Positions 1 to 8,129 of a stretch of DNA of 64,000 nucleotides are shown here, in pieces. The stretch covers positions 1,116,001-1,180,000 of the forward strand of contig NZ_CP023777.1 in the NCBI RefSeq assembly GCF_002557795.1. Direction: 5' to 3'. The notes beneath the pieces were generated by a model. That model was not told the DNA's origin. It searched no databases and worked only from the letters and a program-made list of their open reading frames with translations. A program made the position numbers and the translations under genes. How positions within the stretch are numbered: position 1 is the stretch's first letter; every line of letters begins with the position of its first letter. The DNA comes from Chitinophaga caeni (GTDB lineage: Bacteria > Bacteroidota > Bacteroidia > Chitinophagales > Chitinophagaceae).

Positions 1-436
1 GGCGGTTTTTGCCTTCCGTAAGTGTTAGGCTGATCCATGGCGCCGGGATGCTTTTACGGAAGCGGATCGGAGGATTCCTTTCCGGGACACCGGGCGCTTC
101 TTCAAATAATTTTGCCTTCGCGGGACGGGTATGGTGTGTTTTGCCGTCAACCTTTATATCAATCCCCTTATCCAAACCTTGTAATGCCTCTACTGTAATC
201 GCACCATCTACCTGTACCCAATATTCCCTTTCATGGGCAAACTTGGGATCCAATAAGCGGTGATTCAAGCTCTTGTCATTGGTTAAAATCAATAACCCTT
301 CACTGTCATAATCCAGCCTTCCCACGGGATAAACATCCTTGGGAACCTTAAAATAGTCGGCTAATACGGCCTTTTCTCCTTCCCGGCTAAACTGTGAAAG
401 AACCTGGTAAGGCTTATATATAATAAAATAATGCAA
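1..436 (-). CDS. 23S rRNA pseudouridine synthase, RsuA/RluE family (3' part cut by window edge)
   Basis: The reverse strand is open from about 436 down to the window edge and encodes an RsuA/RluE-type pseudouridine synthase, which isomerises uridine in rRNA. Visible motifs are the N-terminal YKPYQVLSQF block and the catalytic segment PVGRLDYDSEGLLILTND, whose Asp is the family's nucleophile. Further on there is a KTHHTRPA segment and a TLTEGKNR stretch at the edge. There is no in-frame ATG; TTG at 436 gives the usual N-terminus MHYFIIYKPYQ, and a GTG at 442 is the alternative. The gene is divergent from the Crp-like gene. The C-terminus lies outside the window. Family is certain; the exact target uridine is not. 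Confidence 0.85.
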   Translation of the reverse strand, partial: MHYFIIYKPYQVLSQFSREGEKAVLADYFKVPKDVYPVGRLDYDSEGLLILTNDKSLNHRLLDPKFAHEREYWVQVDGAITVEALQGLDKGIDIKVDGKTHHTRPAKAKLFEEAPGVPERNPPIRFRKSIPAPWISLTLTEGKNR

Positions 437-510
437 CGACACAACACTTGCTTTGGTTAAGGGACTGTAAATTAGTAATTTTGCGACATTCCCATTGGGA
501 AGACAGGTAC

Positions 511-1221
511 ATGAGTAAATTTTTTGATACACCACAGTGCCAATACTGTAACAAGAACTTGGGGGATATTTTTGCCGACACAAGCGAGCAACACGCAGCC
601 GACATTGCTGCTGTGAAGAAATGCGCCTTGTACAAGAAAGGGCAAACTATTTTCCACGAAGGCGCACAACCTTACGGTATTTACGTGATTAATACCGGCA
701 AGATCAAGTTGACCCATAGTGGCGATGATGGCCGGGAACAAATTATCCGGCTGGTTCGTCCAGGCGACTTAATCGGTTACAAAGCATTAATCAGCAACCA
801 AGCTTATACAGCTACCGCGACGGTATTGGAAGACAGCGCCGTTTGCTTCATTCCCAGGGATGTTTTCCTGAACGTATTGCTGAAAGACAATAGCCTTTCC
901 CTTAAAATGATGCGCATCTTAACCAGTGAGTTGAGGAGGGCGGAAGAGAAGATCACCAACTTAGCCCAAAAACCGGTACGGGAACGCCTGGCGGAAACGT
1001 TATTGACTTTAAAAGAAACTTACGGTTTGCAAAACGATCAGCAAACGATTAACGTGATGTTGTCGAGGGAAGAAATTGCCAACCTCGTCGGTACGGCAAC
1101 TGAATCGGCAATCAGGTTGCTATCGGAATTTAAAAAGGAAAAAGTAATCGATCTTACCGGGAAAAAAATCAAGATACTGCAACTACAACAGCTCATCAAG
1201 ATGGCTAACCTGCAAGACTAG
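511..1221 (+). CDS. Crp/Fnr family transcriptional regulator
   Basis: A 236-residue Crp/Fnr regulator. A cyclic-nucleotide-binding-type beta roll spans about residues 35-135 (KGQTIFHEGAQPYGIYVINTGKIK, then GDLIGYKALI). A C-terminal winged helix follows at about 165-225, with recognition segment LSREEIANLVGTATESAIRLL. ATG 511 is chosen because it follows a purine-rich stretch and removes an unlikely 21-residue extension. An N-terminal Cys-x-x-Cys (residues 10 and 13) is present, but the full FNR iron-sulfur Cys pattern is not evident. The gene reads away from the pseudouridine synthase, so the regulator probably shares that short divergent promoter region. The effector is unknown. Confidence 0.88.
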   Translation: MSKFFDTPQCQYCNKNLGDIFADTSEQHAADIAAVKKCALYKKGQTIFHEGAQPYGIYVINTGKIKLTHSGDDGREQIIRLVRPGDLIGYKALISNQAYTATATVLEDSAVCFIPRDVFLNVLLKDNSLSLKMMRILTSELRRAEEKITNLAQKPVRERLAETLLTLKETYGLQNDQQTINVMLSREEIANLVGTATESAIRLLSEFKKEKVIDLTGKKIKILQLQQLIKMANLQD

Positions 1222-1492
1222 TTCAGCAACTTTACTGTAACAACCCAACATATGAAAGAACAATTCCCCATTACCGGGTTGTTGACATGACACCTTTCCT
1301 CCATGGCAAGCAAATCCTTCTTTACCCCGTACCTTTAAACCGGGATAACTTTTCCAACCATAAACATCTAGGCTTGTAAAACAATATTCAACCAAGCATT
1401 TCAACAAAATTAAGATGAAAAGTGGCAAGCAATTAAAGAAGTGAGGTTTAATGAAACACTTTACTGTAGCGCATTCCAGGTATAGAATGAAA

Positions 1493-1522
1493 AAAGTCTG
1501 GAAGTTGTTACAACCAGACTTT
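1493..1522. terminator. Terminator-like hairpin
   Basis: Perfect 9-bp stem AAAGTCTGG / CCAGACTTT around a 12-nt loop. The U-run is better on the minus strand, although no minus-strand gene reads into it. It may instead end transcripts from the Crp-like gene about 270 nt upstream. Confidence 0.35.
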
Positions 1523-1619
1523 CTCGTTATGTGAATGGGTTAGTAAGTACAGGGAAACAAGATTCCCTACACAATATTAAAAAGAATTTCATCACAAAAG
1601 AAAAAATTTACAAAATATT

Positions 1620-1650
1620 TTATACACACAGCTAAGTTTTTTGTGGATAA
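1620..1650. other. Pair of inverted DnaA-box-like sites
   Basis: TTATACACA at 1620-1628 and TGTGGATAA (reverse complement TTATCCACA) at 1642-1650 both match the TTATnCACA DnaA-box consensus, inverted and 13 nt apart, in a very A/T-rich stretch. They could mark a DnaA-regulated site or part of a replication origin. Two boxes alone do not establish an origin. Confidence 0.4.
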
Positions 1651-1745
1651 CGATACTTTTCTTGTTCCAAAATGTGGAACAATTTCTTCCTTGCTTCCAA
1701 TTCATCGCTTCAAAAAATTGCTTTTCTTACACTAAGTATTACCAT

Positions 1746-1773
1746 TTTGCTTGGATGAATTACACTACCTTTG
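1746..1773 (+). promoter_or_regulatory. Candidate lpxD promoter
   Basis: TACCTTTG at 1766-1773 matches the Bacteroidota -7 box TAnnTTTG exactly, with TTTG at 1746-1749 as a possible -33 element. The spacing is slightly short. The box ends 22 nt before the lpxD start. Confidence 0.55.
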
Positions 1774-1795
1774 TTAGCATTCTAAAAGTATTCTT

Positions 1796-2737
1796 ATGAA
1801 GTTCGAAACACCGATCCCGGTTACCGAAATTGCTTCCATGATCGGGGCTAAATTAGTAGGTAATGCCGACTTGTTGGCAACCGGGCTAAACGAAATTCAC
1901 AAAGTGGAACCAGGCGATATTTCCTTCGTGGATTTTGAAAAATATTATAACGCTTCACTTAATTCAAAAGCTACCATTATCATTATTAACAAGGAAGTAG
2001 ATTGCCCCGAAGGGAAGGCGATCCTTGTTTTGGATGATCCCTTTAGCGCTTATGTGAGCTTGGTAAAAAAGTTCAGACCCTTCGTTCCCAGCACAAACAT
2101 GATCAGCGATACTGCCGTGGTGGGCGAGGGTACTATCCTGCAACCCAACGTGTTTATAGGACACCATGTTAGGATCGGCAAAAACTGCCTCATCCACCCA
2201 AACGTTACAATCTACGACCATTCGGTAATCGGTGATAACGTCATTATCCATGCAGGTACTATAATCGGCGCCGACGCGTTTTACTTTAAGAAAAGGGCAG
2301 AGCGTGAAGTGCAGTATGATAAGCTGGAAAGTTGCGGTAGGGTAGTGATTGAAGACAACGTGGAGATCGGTGCAAACTGCACTGTCGATAAAGGTGTTAG
2401 TGGCGATACGATCATAGGACGGGGAACAAAACTCGATAACCTGATCCATATCGGTCACGGCGCGGTGATTGGTAAAAACTGTTTGTTCGCCGCACAAGTT
2501 GGAATCGGTGGCAAAGCGATCATCGAAGATAACGTGATCCTATGGGGGCAGGTTGGCGTTTCAAAAGACCTGGTAATAGGAAAAGGAGCAATCGTTTTAG
2601 CACAAAGCGGCGTACCTAGTTCAATCGAAGGCGGCAAAACGTACTTCGGCACCCCGGTAGAAGATGCTCGCCATAAGAAAAGGGAACTAGCTTGGGTTAA
2701 ACGAATCCCCGAGATGTGGAATAAACTCAACAGTTAA
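1796..2737 (+). CDS. lpxD: UDP-3-O-acylglucosamine N-acyltransferase (LpxD family)
   Basis: LpxD transfers a 3-hydroxyacyl chain from ACP to the 2-amino group of UDP-3-O-acylglucosamine, the third step of lipid A synthesis in the cytoplasm. Residues 1-95 form the uridine-binding N-terminal domain (GLNEIHKVEPGDISFVD). From about 100 to 285 there is a left-handed beta helix of hexapeptide repeats (VVGEGTILQPNVFIG and onward). The catalytic His lies in LDNLIHIGHGAVIG. At 313 residues it is shorter than E. coli LpxD (341). It stands alone, not beside lpxA/lpxC, so it may be a secondary paralogue; Bacteroidota often carry two. Family is certain, the acyl chain used is unknown. Confidence 0.85.
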   Translation: MKFETPIPVTEIASMIGAKLVGNADLLATGLNEIHKVEPGDISFVDFEKYYNASLNSKATIIIINKEVDCPEGKAILVLDDPFSAYVSLVKKFRPFVPSTNMISDTAVVGEGTILQPNVFIGHHVRIGKNCLIHPNVTIYDHSVIGDNVIIHAGTIIGADAFYFKKRAEREVQYDKLESCGRVVIEDNVEIGANCTVDKGVSGDTIIGRGTKLDNLIHIGHGAVIGKNCLFAAQVGIGGKAIIEDNVILWGQVGVSKDLVIGKGAIVLAQSGVPSSIEGGKTYFGTPVEDARHKKRELAWVKRIPEMWNKLNS

Positions 2738-2803
2738 AATATTGATATGTACCGCGCGTAGATAGGCATCGCGTGGTACATGTTTCCATAAATTTTGCAG
2801 GCG

Positions 2804-3487
2804 ATGTTACGATTCTTCTTGTACAGCTTTGTTTGCCTTAGCTTATTAACTTTTAACAGCAGCTTCAGCGATCCCCAAGATATTTACCGCCCCAGCAATG
2901 AATGGCCCGTTGTAATAGCGGACGGATGGTTTTCGGCTAAAACATACACTATCGGTAAATACCAGGCAAGTTCTAAAACTAACGGCAGCAACCGAACCTC
3001 GATCTTCAGGACCTTTCCTTCTGCAAAGAATGTCTTTCACTATCAACTTACCAGTAACGCTAGTGAATACTTAATCACTTACGGCACCGTCGCAAGTATC
3101 TCGATCGATGAAAAAACATTACCCAAATATCTTCATAGCAAACATACGGGCAACGCAGACTTTTTCTATGCCGAATTAATCGATCAGAAAGATACTTCGC
3201 GGCCGCATTGGGAGATGATCATCCGTAAACCGCATTACCTTTCTTTGAATAAAAATAACATAACCGGTACTTTAAGGTCGGGCAACAGGAGTTTTATGAT
3301 TTCGGCACATAATAAGTTTAGTTTCACAAATTCTTATGAAAAAACCTGTTATGAATTTAAAAGCAAGAAAAAGATACTTGCTGCGGTTATGTTGGATAAG
3401 CAACCGAAGGTTTGGGTGGAAGAAGGCTTGGACAGCTACGAGAGCCAAGTATTTGCCGCTGCCGTCAGCTCGCTATTACAGCAATAA
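2804..3487 (+). CDS. Exported protein of unknown function
   Basis: About 227 residues. The N-terminus has a hydrophobic run (LRFFLYSFVCLSLLTFNSS) that reads as a signal peptide, so the product is probably periplasmic or outer-membrane associated. ATG 2804 is preferred over TTG 2795 because it puts the charged residue directly before the hydrophobic core. The mature part is rich in Ser, Asn, Lys and aromatics with alternating beta-type patterns and no motif I recognise. It is convergent with the epimerase gene, with only 10 nt between them. Confidence 0.55.
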   Translation: MLRFFLYSFVCLSLLTFNSSFSDPQDIYRPSNEWPVVIADGWFSAKTYTIGKYQASSKTNGSNRTSIFRTFPSAKNVFHYQLTSNASEYLITYGTVASISIDEKTLPKYLHSKHTGNADFFYAELIDQKDTSRPHWEMIIRKPHYLSLNKNNITGTLRSGNRSFMISAHNKFSFTNSYEKTCYEFKSKKKILAAVMLDKQPKVWVEEGLDSYESQVFAAAVSSLLQQ

Positions 3488-3497
3488 TATCTCATTC

Positions 3498-4481
3498 TCA
3501 TTGCCTGGCTTTAAATTGTTTAAAGTCCGAAGCAATCCTGCTAATTGTTGCTTCCAAGGGAGTGTAGGAAAAGCCGGGTAAGAATTTGGGCAACTTGGTA
3601 TTGTCGTAAAACACCTCTAATTGTGCTGTTCTTGCAGTCTCTCTAGTTATAAGTGGTTTTTTACCTGTGAACAACTGCTTCACTTTTTCCATTCTCCATA
3701 CAAGTGCAGCCATCCAGGGTTTCACGGAGATATGCGGAGGCTTTTTATCAAGTTGTTGCGCTATCGTGGTAAAAATATCTTTGTACGTCCAGTTGTCGGC
3801 GGAGAGGATGAACCTTTGTCCTGTTACATCGCTATTCATGAGCAACATCATGGATCGAACTACGTCCATTACATCTACAAAGCCATTGATACCGGTAGTA
3901 TAATACGGAAATTCTTTCCAAGCATTTTGAAAAAACTGCCCGGGACCTTCATCCCAATAATGGCTACCTAAAATTATGGAAGGGTTAACGATTGCAGCGG
4001 GCAAACCTTCTATCATTCCCCTCCATACTTCCATTTCACCGAGGTACTTGCTAATCGCGTATTGCGAGTTAGAGGAGCTTTCTACCCATTCTGCCTTTTC
4101 GGTAATCGTTTCATTTTCTTTTGCCCTGCCCAATGCAGCTACGGAGCTTACATGAACCAGCTTCTTTACACCTGCATCCAGGCACATATTTACCACGTTG
4201 GCAGTTCCTTCGATGTTAATCTTAAACAAACGCTCTTTAGCGCCCGGCTGGAAGCTAACGACCGCTGCACAATGGTATACCTGCTGTATTCCTACCAGGG
4301 CATCCTCTAATGAGAAGATGTCGGTTATATCACCTTTCACCCATTCCACCCGGTCTTTAATATCATCCAGTTGCGAAGGGATCTCCCGGCGGTACAATGC
4401 TCTTACGGGTTTGCCAGCCTGCACGAGTGCACGCAACAAGTTACTTCCCAAGAATCCGGTACCTCCAGTTACTAATATCAT
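3498..4481 (-). CDS. NAD(P)-dependent epimerase/dehydratase (extended SDR)
   Basis: A 327-residue extended short-chain dehydrogenase. The nucleotide-binding motif TGGTGFLGSNL lies at residues 5-15. An Asp follows strand 3 (KGDITD), there is a VSSVAALG serine segment, and the catalytic YAISK (Tyr-x-x-x-Lys) sits near residue 140. The family uses NAD(P) to reduce or epimerise sugars, steroids or dihydroflavonol-like substrates; the substrate cannot be read from the sequence. The neighbouring 3-hydroxybutyryl-CoA dehydrogenase is co-directional with about 75 nt between, so co-transcription is possible. Confidence 0.8.
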   Translation of the reverse strand: MILVTGGTGFLGSNLLRALVQAGKPVRALYRREIPSQLDDIKDRVEWVKGDITDIFSLEDALVGIQQVYHCAAVVSFQPGAKERLFKINIEGTANVVNMCLDAGVKKLVHVSSVAALGRAKENETITEKAEWVESSSNSQYAISKYLGEMEVWRGMIEGLPAAIVNPSIILGSHYWDEGPGQFFQNAWKEFPYYTTGINGFVDVMDVVRSMMLLMNSDVTGQRFILSADNWTYKDIFTTIAQQLDKKPPHISVKPWMAALVWRMEKVKQLFTGKKPLITRETARTAQLEVFYDNTKLPKFLPGFSYTPLEATISRIASDFKQFKARQ

Positions 4482-4555
4482 GAATACAACAGTGATTTAA
4501 AAAGATGCGTAAAGTTATAGAAAGCCTTTATTAGTTTAGAATCTTTCCGGGAATA

Positions 4556-5422
4556 TCATCGATTTTGATAATCATAAAAACCTTTTCCTGTTTTTCGGCC
4601 CAGTTCTCCAGCGGCCACCTTCTCTACTTGTAATGCCCCGGGTTTAAACCTTTCCGCTTTTCCGAAGGCATCGTATAAAGATTGTGAAACAGCCAGGTTA
4701 ACATCGTTCCCTATCAGGTCCATCAATTCGAAAGGGCCCATTTTGAAACCGAGGGAAACCATTAGCCGGTCGATACTTGCAATATCGGCAACACCTTGCC
4801 CGGCCACTTGCATCGCCTCCAGGTAATAATGCCTGGCCACGCGGTTCACGATAAAGCCGGGGGAATCTTTCACATGTACAGGTGTTTTACCGAATTGTTT
4901 CGCCAGCCCGTATATTTTTTCAGCGACTTCCGTTGCCGTCTGTTCCGCGCTCACCACCTCTACCAGTTTCATTACGGGAGCGGGGTTAAAAAAGTGCATC
5001 CCTACAACCCGTTCCGGCTGCGGCAGTCCGGCGGCAATTTCCTTTATGGGCAGCGATGAAGTATTTGAGCATAAGATTGTACCGGGATCATTGATTGCCG
5101 CCAATTTAGAGAATAATTCCACTTTCACGGCAACATTTTCCACGATAGCTTCAATGATAACTTCAGCTTTGCAGGATGAAATATCAGTAGTAAAACTTAA
5201 GTTGGATAATGTTTGGGCTTGTTGATCGGAGGAGATCTTTCCTTTATCCACCAATTTTTGTAATTGTTGACGGATCTTGTCCGCCGCCTTTTCTATCACG
5301 GCATCCTGAAGATCATACAAGATGGTTTTAAACCCTTTCCCAGCAGCTACCTGCGCTATACCGGCTCCCATGGTACCAGCACCGCATACTGCAACCGTAG
5401 AAATTTGATTGTTCATGGACAT
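4556..5422 (-). CDS. 3-hydroxybutyryl-CoA dehydrogenase
   Basis: 288 residues, the usual length for single-domain 3-hydroxyacyl-CoA dehydrogenases. The N-terminal Rossmann motif is CGAGTMGAGIAQ. The catalytic His is in GMHFFNPAPVMKLVEVV, and SPGFIVNRV leads into the helical dimerisation domain. The enzyme interconverts acetoacetyl-CoA (or longer 3-oxoacyl-CoA) and the 3-hydroxyacyl-CoA with NAD(P), in fatty-acid or butanoate metabolism. It lies downstream of pheS on the same strand, but pheS has its own terminator, so it probably has a separate promoter. Confidence 0.9.
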   Translation of the reverse strand: MSMNNQISTVAVCGAGTMGAGIAQVAAGKGFKTILYDLQDAVIEKAADKIRQQLQKLVDKGKISSDQQAQTLSNLSFTTDISSCKAEVIIEAIVENVAVKVELFSKLAAINDPGTILCSNTSSLPIKEIAAGLPQPERVVGMHFFNPAPVMKLVEVVSAEQTATEVAEKIYGLAKQFGKTPVHVKDSPGFIVNRVARHYYLEAMQVAGQGVADIASIDRLMVSLGFKMGPFELMDLIGNDVNLAVSQSLYDAFGKAERFKPGALQVEKVAAGELGRKTGKGFYDYQNR

Positions 5423-5525
5423 TGAATTGGTTCGCTTTCGATATTGATTCCGGCAATATCGTTATTCCGGGATAGAATACCAACATTACCGGCAGATATG
5501 GATGTTTTGTTCAGGTAGATAGCTT

Positions 5526-5558
5526 CAAAAAGAAAGGGCCGATGGTTACATCAGCCCT
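5526..5558 (-). terminator. Rho-independent terminator of pheS
   Basis: On the minus strand, directly after the pheS stop, AGGGC-x-GATG pairs with CATC-x-GCCCT around a 4-nt loop and is followed by a U-rich tract (TTTCTTTTT). Confidence 0.75.
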
Positions 5559-5562
5559 CAAT

Positions 5563-6591
5563 TTATAATGCAGTTTCAAATTGTTTCAGGAAACGCAGGT
5601 CGTTTTCCGAGAATAACCTCAAGTCCTTGATCTGGTACTTCAACATGGTGATCCGCTCAATACCCATACCGAAGGCAAAGCCCGTGTATTTCTCCGGGTC
5701 GATGCCACAATTCTTTAACACGTTCGGATGCACCATCCCGCAACCCAAGATCTCAACCCAACCGGTTTGTTTACAAACGGAGCAACCTTTCCCCCCGCAA
5801 ATAAAGCAAGTGATGTCCATCTCGGCACTCGGTTCCGTGAACGGGAAGTAGGAAGGACGGAAACGTACCTCGGTTTTCTCCCCGAACATTTCCTTCACGA
5901 AATGATATAATGTTTGCTTAAGATCGGCAAAAGATACATTCTCAGCTATATACAAGCCTTCCACCTGGTGAAAGAAGCAATGCGCCCTCGCAGAGATGGT
6001 TTCATTCCGGTATACGCGGCCCGGGCAGATAATCCTGATGGGCATCTGGCTAGACTCCATCGCGCGCACCTGCACGGAGGATGTATGTGTACGCAACAAC
6101 CAATCAGGGTTCTGATGTACGTAAAACGTATCTGTCATATCCCTGGCCGGGTGGTTCTCATGTAAGTTTAAAGCGGTAAAGTTATGCCAATCGTCCTCTA
6201 TTTCAGGGCCTTCAGCAATAGTAAAACCAAGCCGCTCGAAAATCCTGATGATCTTATTCCTCACGATACTGATCGGGTGCCGGGTGCCTAAGCGAATCGA
6301 TTCCGCCGGCAAGCTGAAATCGATATCATTCTGAACGGCCGCGGCGCCGTCTTTCAAGTGACTAAATGCTTCATACTTAGCTTCTGCCAATTGTTTAAAG
6401 GCATTCAGTACCTGCCCGAACTCCTTTTTACGCTCGTTCGGCACAGATTTCATCTCGCCGAACATTGCTTTCACGATTCCCTTGGTGCCCAGGAACTTGA
6501 TCCTGTATTGTTCCAATTCCTCGGCAGTGGCCGGGGAAAGAGCTTCAATCTCTTGTTTATAGGCGTCTATTTGCTGTACAATCTGCTCCAT
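5563..6591 (-). CDS. pheS: Phenylalanine-tRNA ligase alpha subunit
   Basis: PheS is the catalytic subunit of the alpha2-beta2 enzyme that charges tRNA-Phe. The N-terminal coiled coil covers about residues 1-85. The class II core follows: the motif 1 region RHPISIVRNKIIRIF, motif 2 (RIICPGRVYRNETISARAHCFFHQVEG), and motif 3 in FAFGMGIERITMLKYQI. A Cys cluster (CFICGGKGCSVC) typical of many bacterial PheS proteins lies between them. ATG 6591 (MEQIVQQI) gives the normal 342 residues; the open frame upstream is an artefact. pheT is not adjacent, which is common in this phylum. Confidence 0.95.
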   Translation of the reverse strand: MEQIVQQIDAYKQEIEALSPATAEELEQYRIKFLGTKGIVKAMFGEMKSVPNERKKEFGQVLNAFKQLAEAKYEAFSHLKDGAAAVQNDIDFSLPAESIRLGTRHPISIVRNKIIRIFERLGFTIAEGPEIEDDWHNFTALNLHENHPARDMTDTFYVHQNPDWLLRTHTSSVQVRAMESSQMPIRIICPGRVYRNETISARAHCFFHQVEGLYIAENVSFADLKQTLYHFVKEMFGEKTEVRFRPSYFPFTEPSAEMDITCFICGGKGCSVCKQTGWVEILGCGMVHPNVLKNCGIDPEKYTGFAFGMGIERITMLKYQIKDLRLFSENDLRFLKQFETAL

Positions 6592-6727
6592 AAGGCAACA
6601 AAGATAATTAATTAGGCAGATTCTTCCACTAGGGTAAATTTTGCTAGGAATTGTATAATTCCTATATTTTAGCCCGGGACACAACTGAAATCAACAATTA
6701 TTTTCTTAGGAATACTTAATTTCATAT

Positions 6728-8005
6728 ATGCCGCAAGCCATATATATAATTATTCTTGCTACTCTTTTATTGATTATTGCGGCATTGGGTGTGATGTTTT
6801 TCCGGGTACGGAGGCAATATAAAACCCAAGCCACTATCAATTATTTTACCACTTCCCTGTTTGGCAAAAACAGGGTGGATGAAATATTGTGGGATATTGC
6901 CAAGAACTGTATTTCCCAATTGCAATTTGAAGATTGCGTGATTTACCTTTTTAATGAGCAGGGGTCTAAACTCGTGCAAAAGGCAGCATACGGCGCAAAA
7001 AATCCAGAAAAGTTCGAAATATTAAACCCGATAGAAATTCCTTTAGGTACCGGTATCGTGGGATCAGTGGCGCTGTCGGGAAAATCGGAAATCATCCATG
7101 ACACCACGCAAGACAAACGCTATATCGTGGATGACCAGCAACGGTATTCAGAACTTACTGTTCCCATTTTCTACGAAGGGAAGGTGATCGGAATTATCGA
7201 TTCGGAACACCATAAGAAACATTTTTATACTGAACATCACAGGTTTATACTGGAACAAATCGCGGCAATTTGTTCAGCGAAGCTCGCCAAAACATTCGCG
7301 GAAACCAAGGCTAACTTGCAAGATATAGAGGTACAAAAACTACATAAGCAATTGGCGGAACTCCGCTTAATTACTTTAAAATCGCAGGTCAATCCCCATT
7401 TCTTATTCAACTGTTTAAACGGTATTTATAATTGTATTATCCAAGAACAGGTAGATAAAGCGGGGGCTTACGTCTCTCATTTTGCTAAATTATTGCGCAC
7501 GGTATTAATGCATGCCGAGAAGAATTTTATCTCCCTGCAAGAAGAAAACGAGATGATTGAATATTACCTCGGCCTGGAATCGTTGAGGGCTGACAACAAT
7601 TTTCAATATGAAATAAAGCTGGCAGACAATATCGACCCACACACTTTCTACGTCCCGGGTATGCTGATTCAACCTTTCCTAGAAAATGCCATCTGGCATG
7701 GCTTAATGAACAAAGAGGGCGACCGCAGGTTGAAAGTTCTTTGGCTACAGCCGGAAGATAACACCTTGCTATGTGAAATTACCGACAACGGCATCGGGAG
7801 GAAATTGGCGGGGCAAAACCGTACTCAAACGCTTAAGCATGATGCCTATAAATCCAAAGGCATGATGCTTTGCATGGAAAGGGTAGAATTGTATAAATCC
7901 TTGTTCAATACGGATTTCAGTATCGAAATAGAAGATCTTTATAATGATGAGATGCCTGCCGGCACCAAGGTTTCGATCAAGATATGCAGGAATGATTTCG
8001 AATAA
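6728..8005 (+). CDS. GAF-domain sensor histidine kinase, LytS/YehU type
   Basis: 425 residues. One N-terminal transmembrane helix (about 3-24) is followed by a GAF domain at about 35-195 (FEDCVIYLFNEQGSKLV ... GIVGSVALSGKSEIIHD). A His_kinase domain comes next, with the phospho-acceptor in SQVNPHFLFNCLNGIYN, and then a degenerate HATPase (LIQPFLENAIWHG, DNGIGRKL). The protein should sense a cytoplasmic signal through GAF and phosphorylate a LytTR-type response regulator. None is encoded next to it, so its partner is elsewhere. It is convergent with the efflux operon. Confidence 0.87.
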   Translation: MPQAIYIIILATLLLIIAALGVMFFRVRRQYKTQATINYFTTSLFGKNRVDEILWDIAKNCISQLQFEDCVIYLFNEQGSKLVQKAAYGAKNPEKFEILNPIEIPLGTGIVGSVALSGKSEIIHDTTQDKRYIVDDQQRYSELTVPIFYEGKVIGIIDSEHHKKHFYTEHHRFILEQIAAICSAKLAKTFAETKANLQDIEVQKLHKQLAELRLITLKSQVNPHFLFNCLNGIYNCIIQEQVDKAGAYVSHFAKLLRTVLMHAEKNFISLQEENEMIEYYLGLESLRADNNFQYEIKLADNIDPHTFYVPGMLIQPFLENAIWHGLMNKEGDRRLKVLWLQPEDNTLLCEITDNGIGRKLAGQNRTQTLKHDAYKSKGMMLCMERVELYKSLFNTDFSIEIEDLYNDEMPAGTKVSIKICRNDFE

Positions 8006-8027
8006 TCAAACCGGGTAAAAATAATTA

Positions 8028-8051
8028 GGCCGGGATAGGAATATCCCGGCC
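8028..8051. terminator. Bidirectional terminator-like hairpin
   Basis: Perfect 10-bp stem GGCCGGGATA / TATCCCGGCC with a 4-nt loop, followed by AUUU on the plus strand. It lies between the convergent kinase gene and the RND pump gene. Confidence 0.6.
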
Positions 8052-8129
8052 ATTTAGTTAAACCTACAACTGTTACACTGTTTGTAACACTTAATCTTTA
8101 TGCTGAACAGCTTTTACGCTGTGCCATTT

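Larger units (their letters stand above)
1222..1795. other. 574-bp AT-rich gene-free region upstream of lpxD
   Basis: No convincing coding frame; the longest ATG frame is about 27 codons. It holds an inverted repeat at 1493-1522, two DnaA-box-like 9-mers at 1620-1650, an 8-bp inverted repeat (TTGTTCCA / TGGAACAA) near 1664-1684, and the lpxD promoter at its right end. The stretch around 1570-1660 is conspicuously A/T-rich. Confidence 0.6.

Noticed and set aside
1222..1795. Calling this the replication origin
   Set aside because: Only two DnaA-like boxes and A/T richness; no dnaA gene, no box cluster and no skew information in this window.
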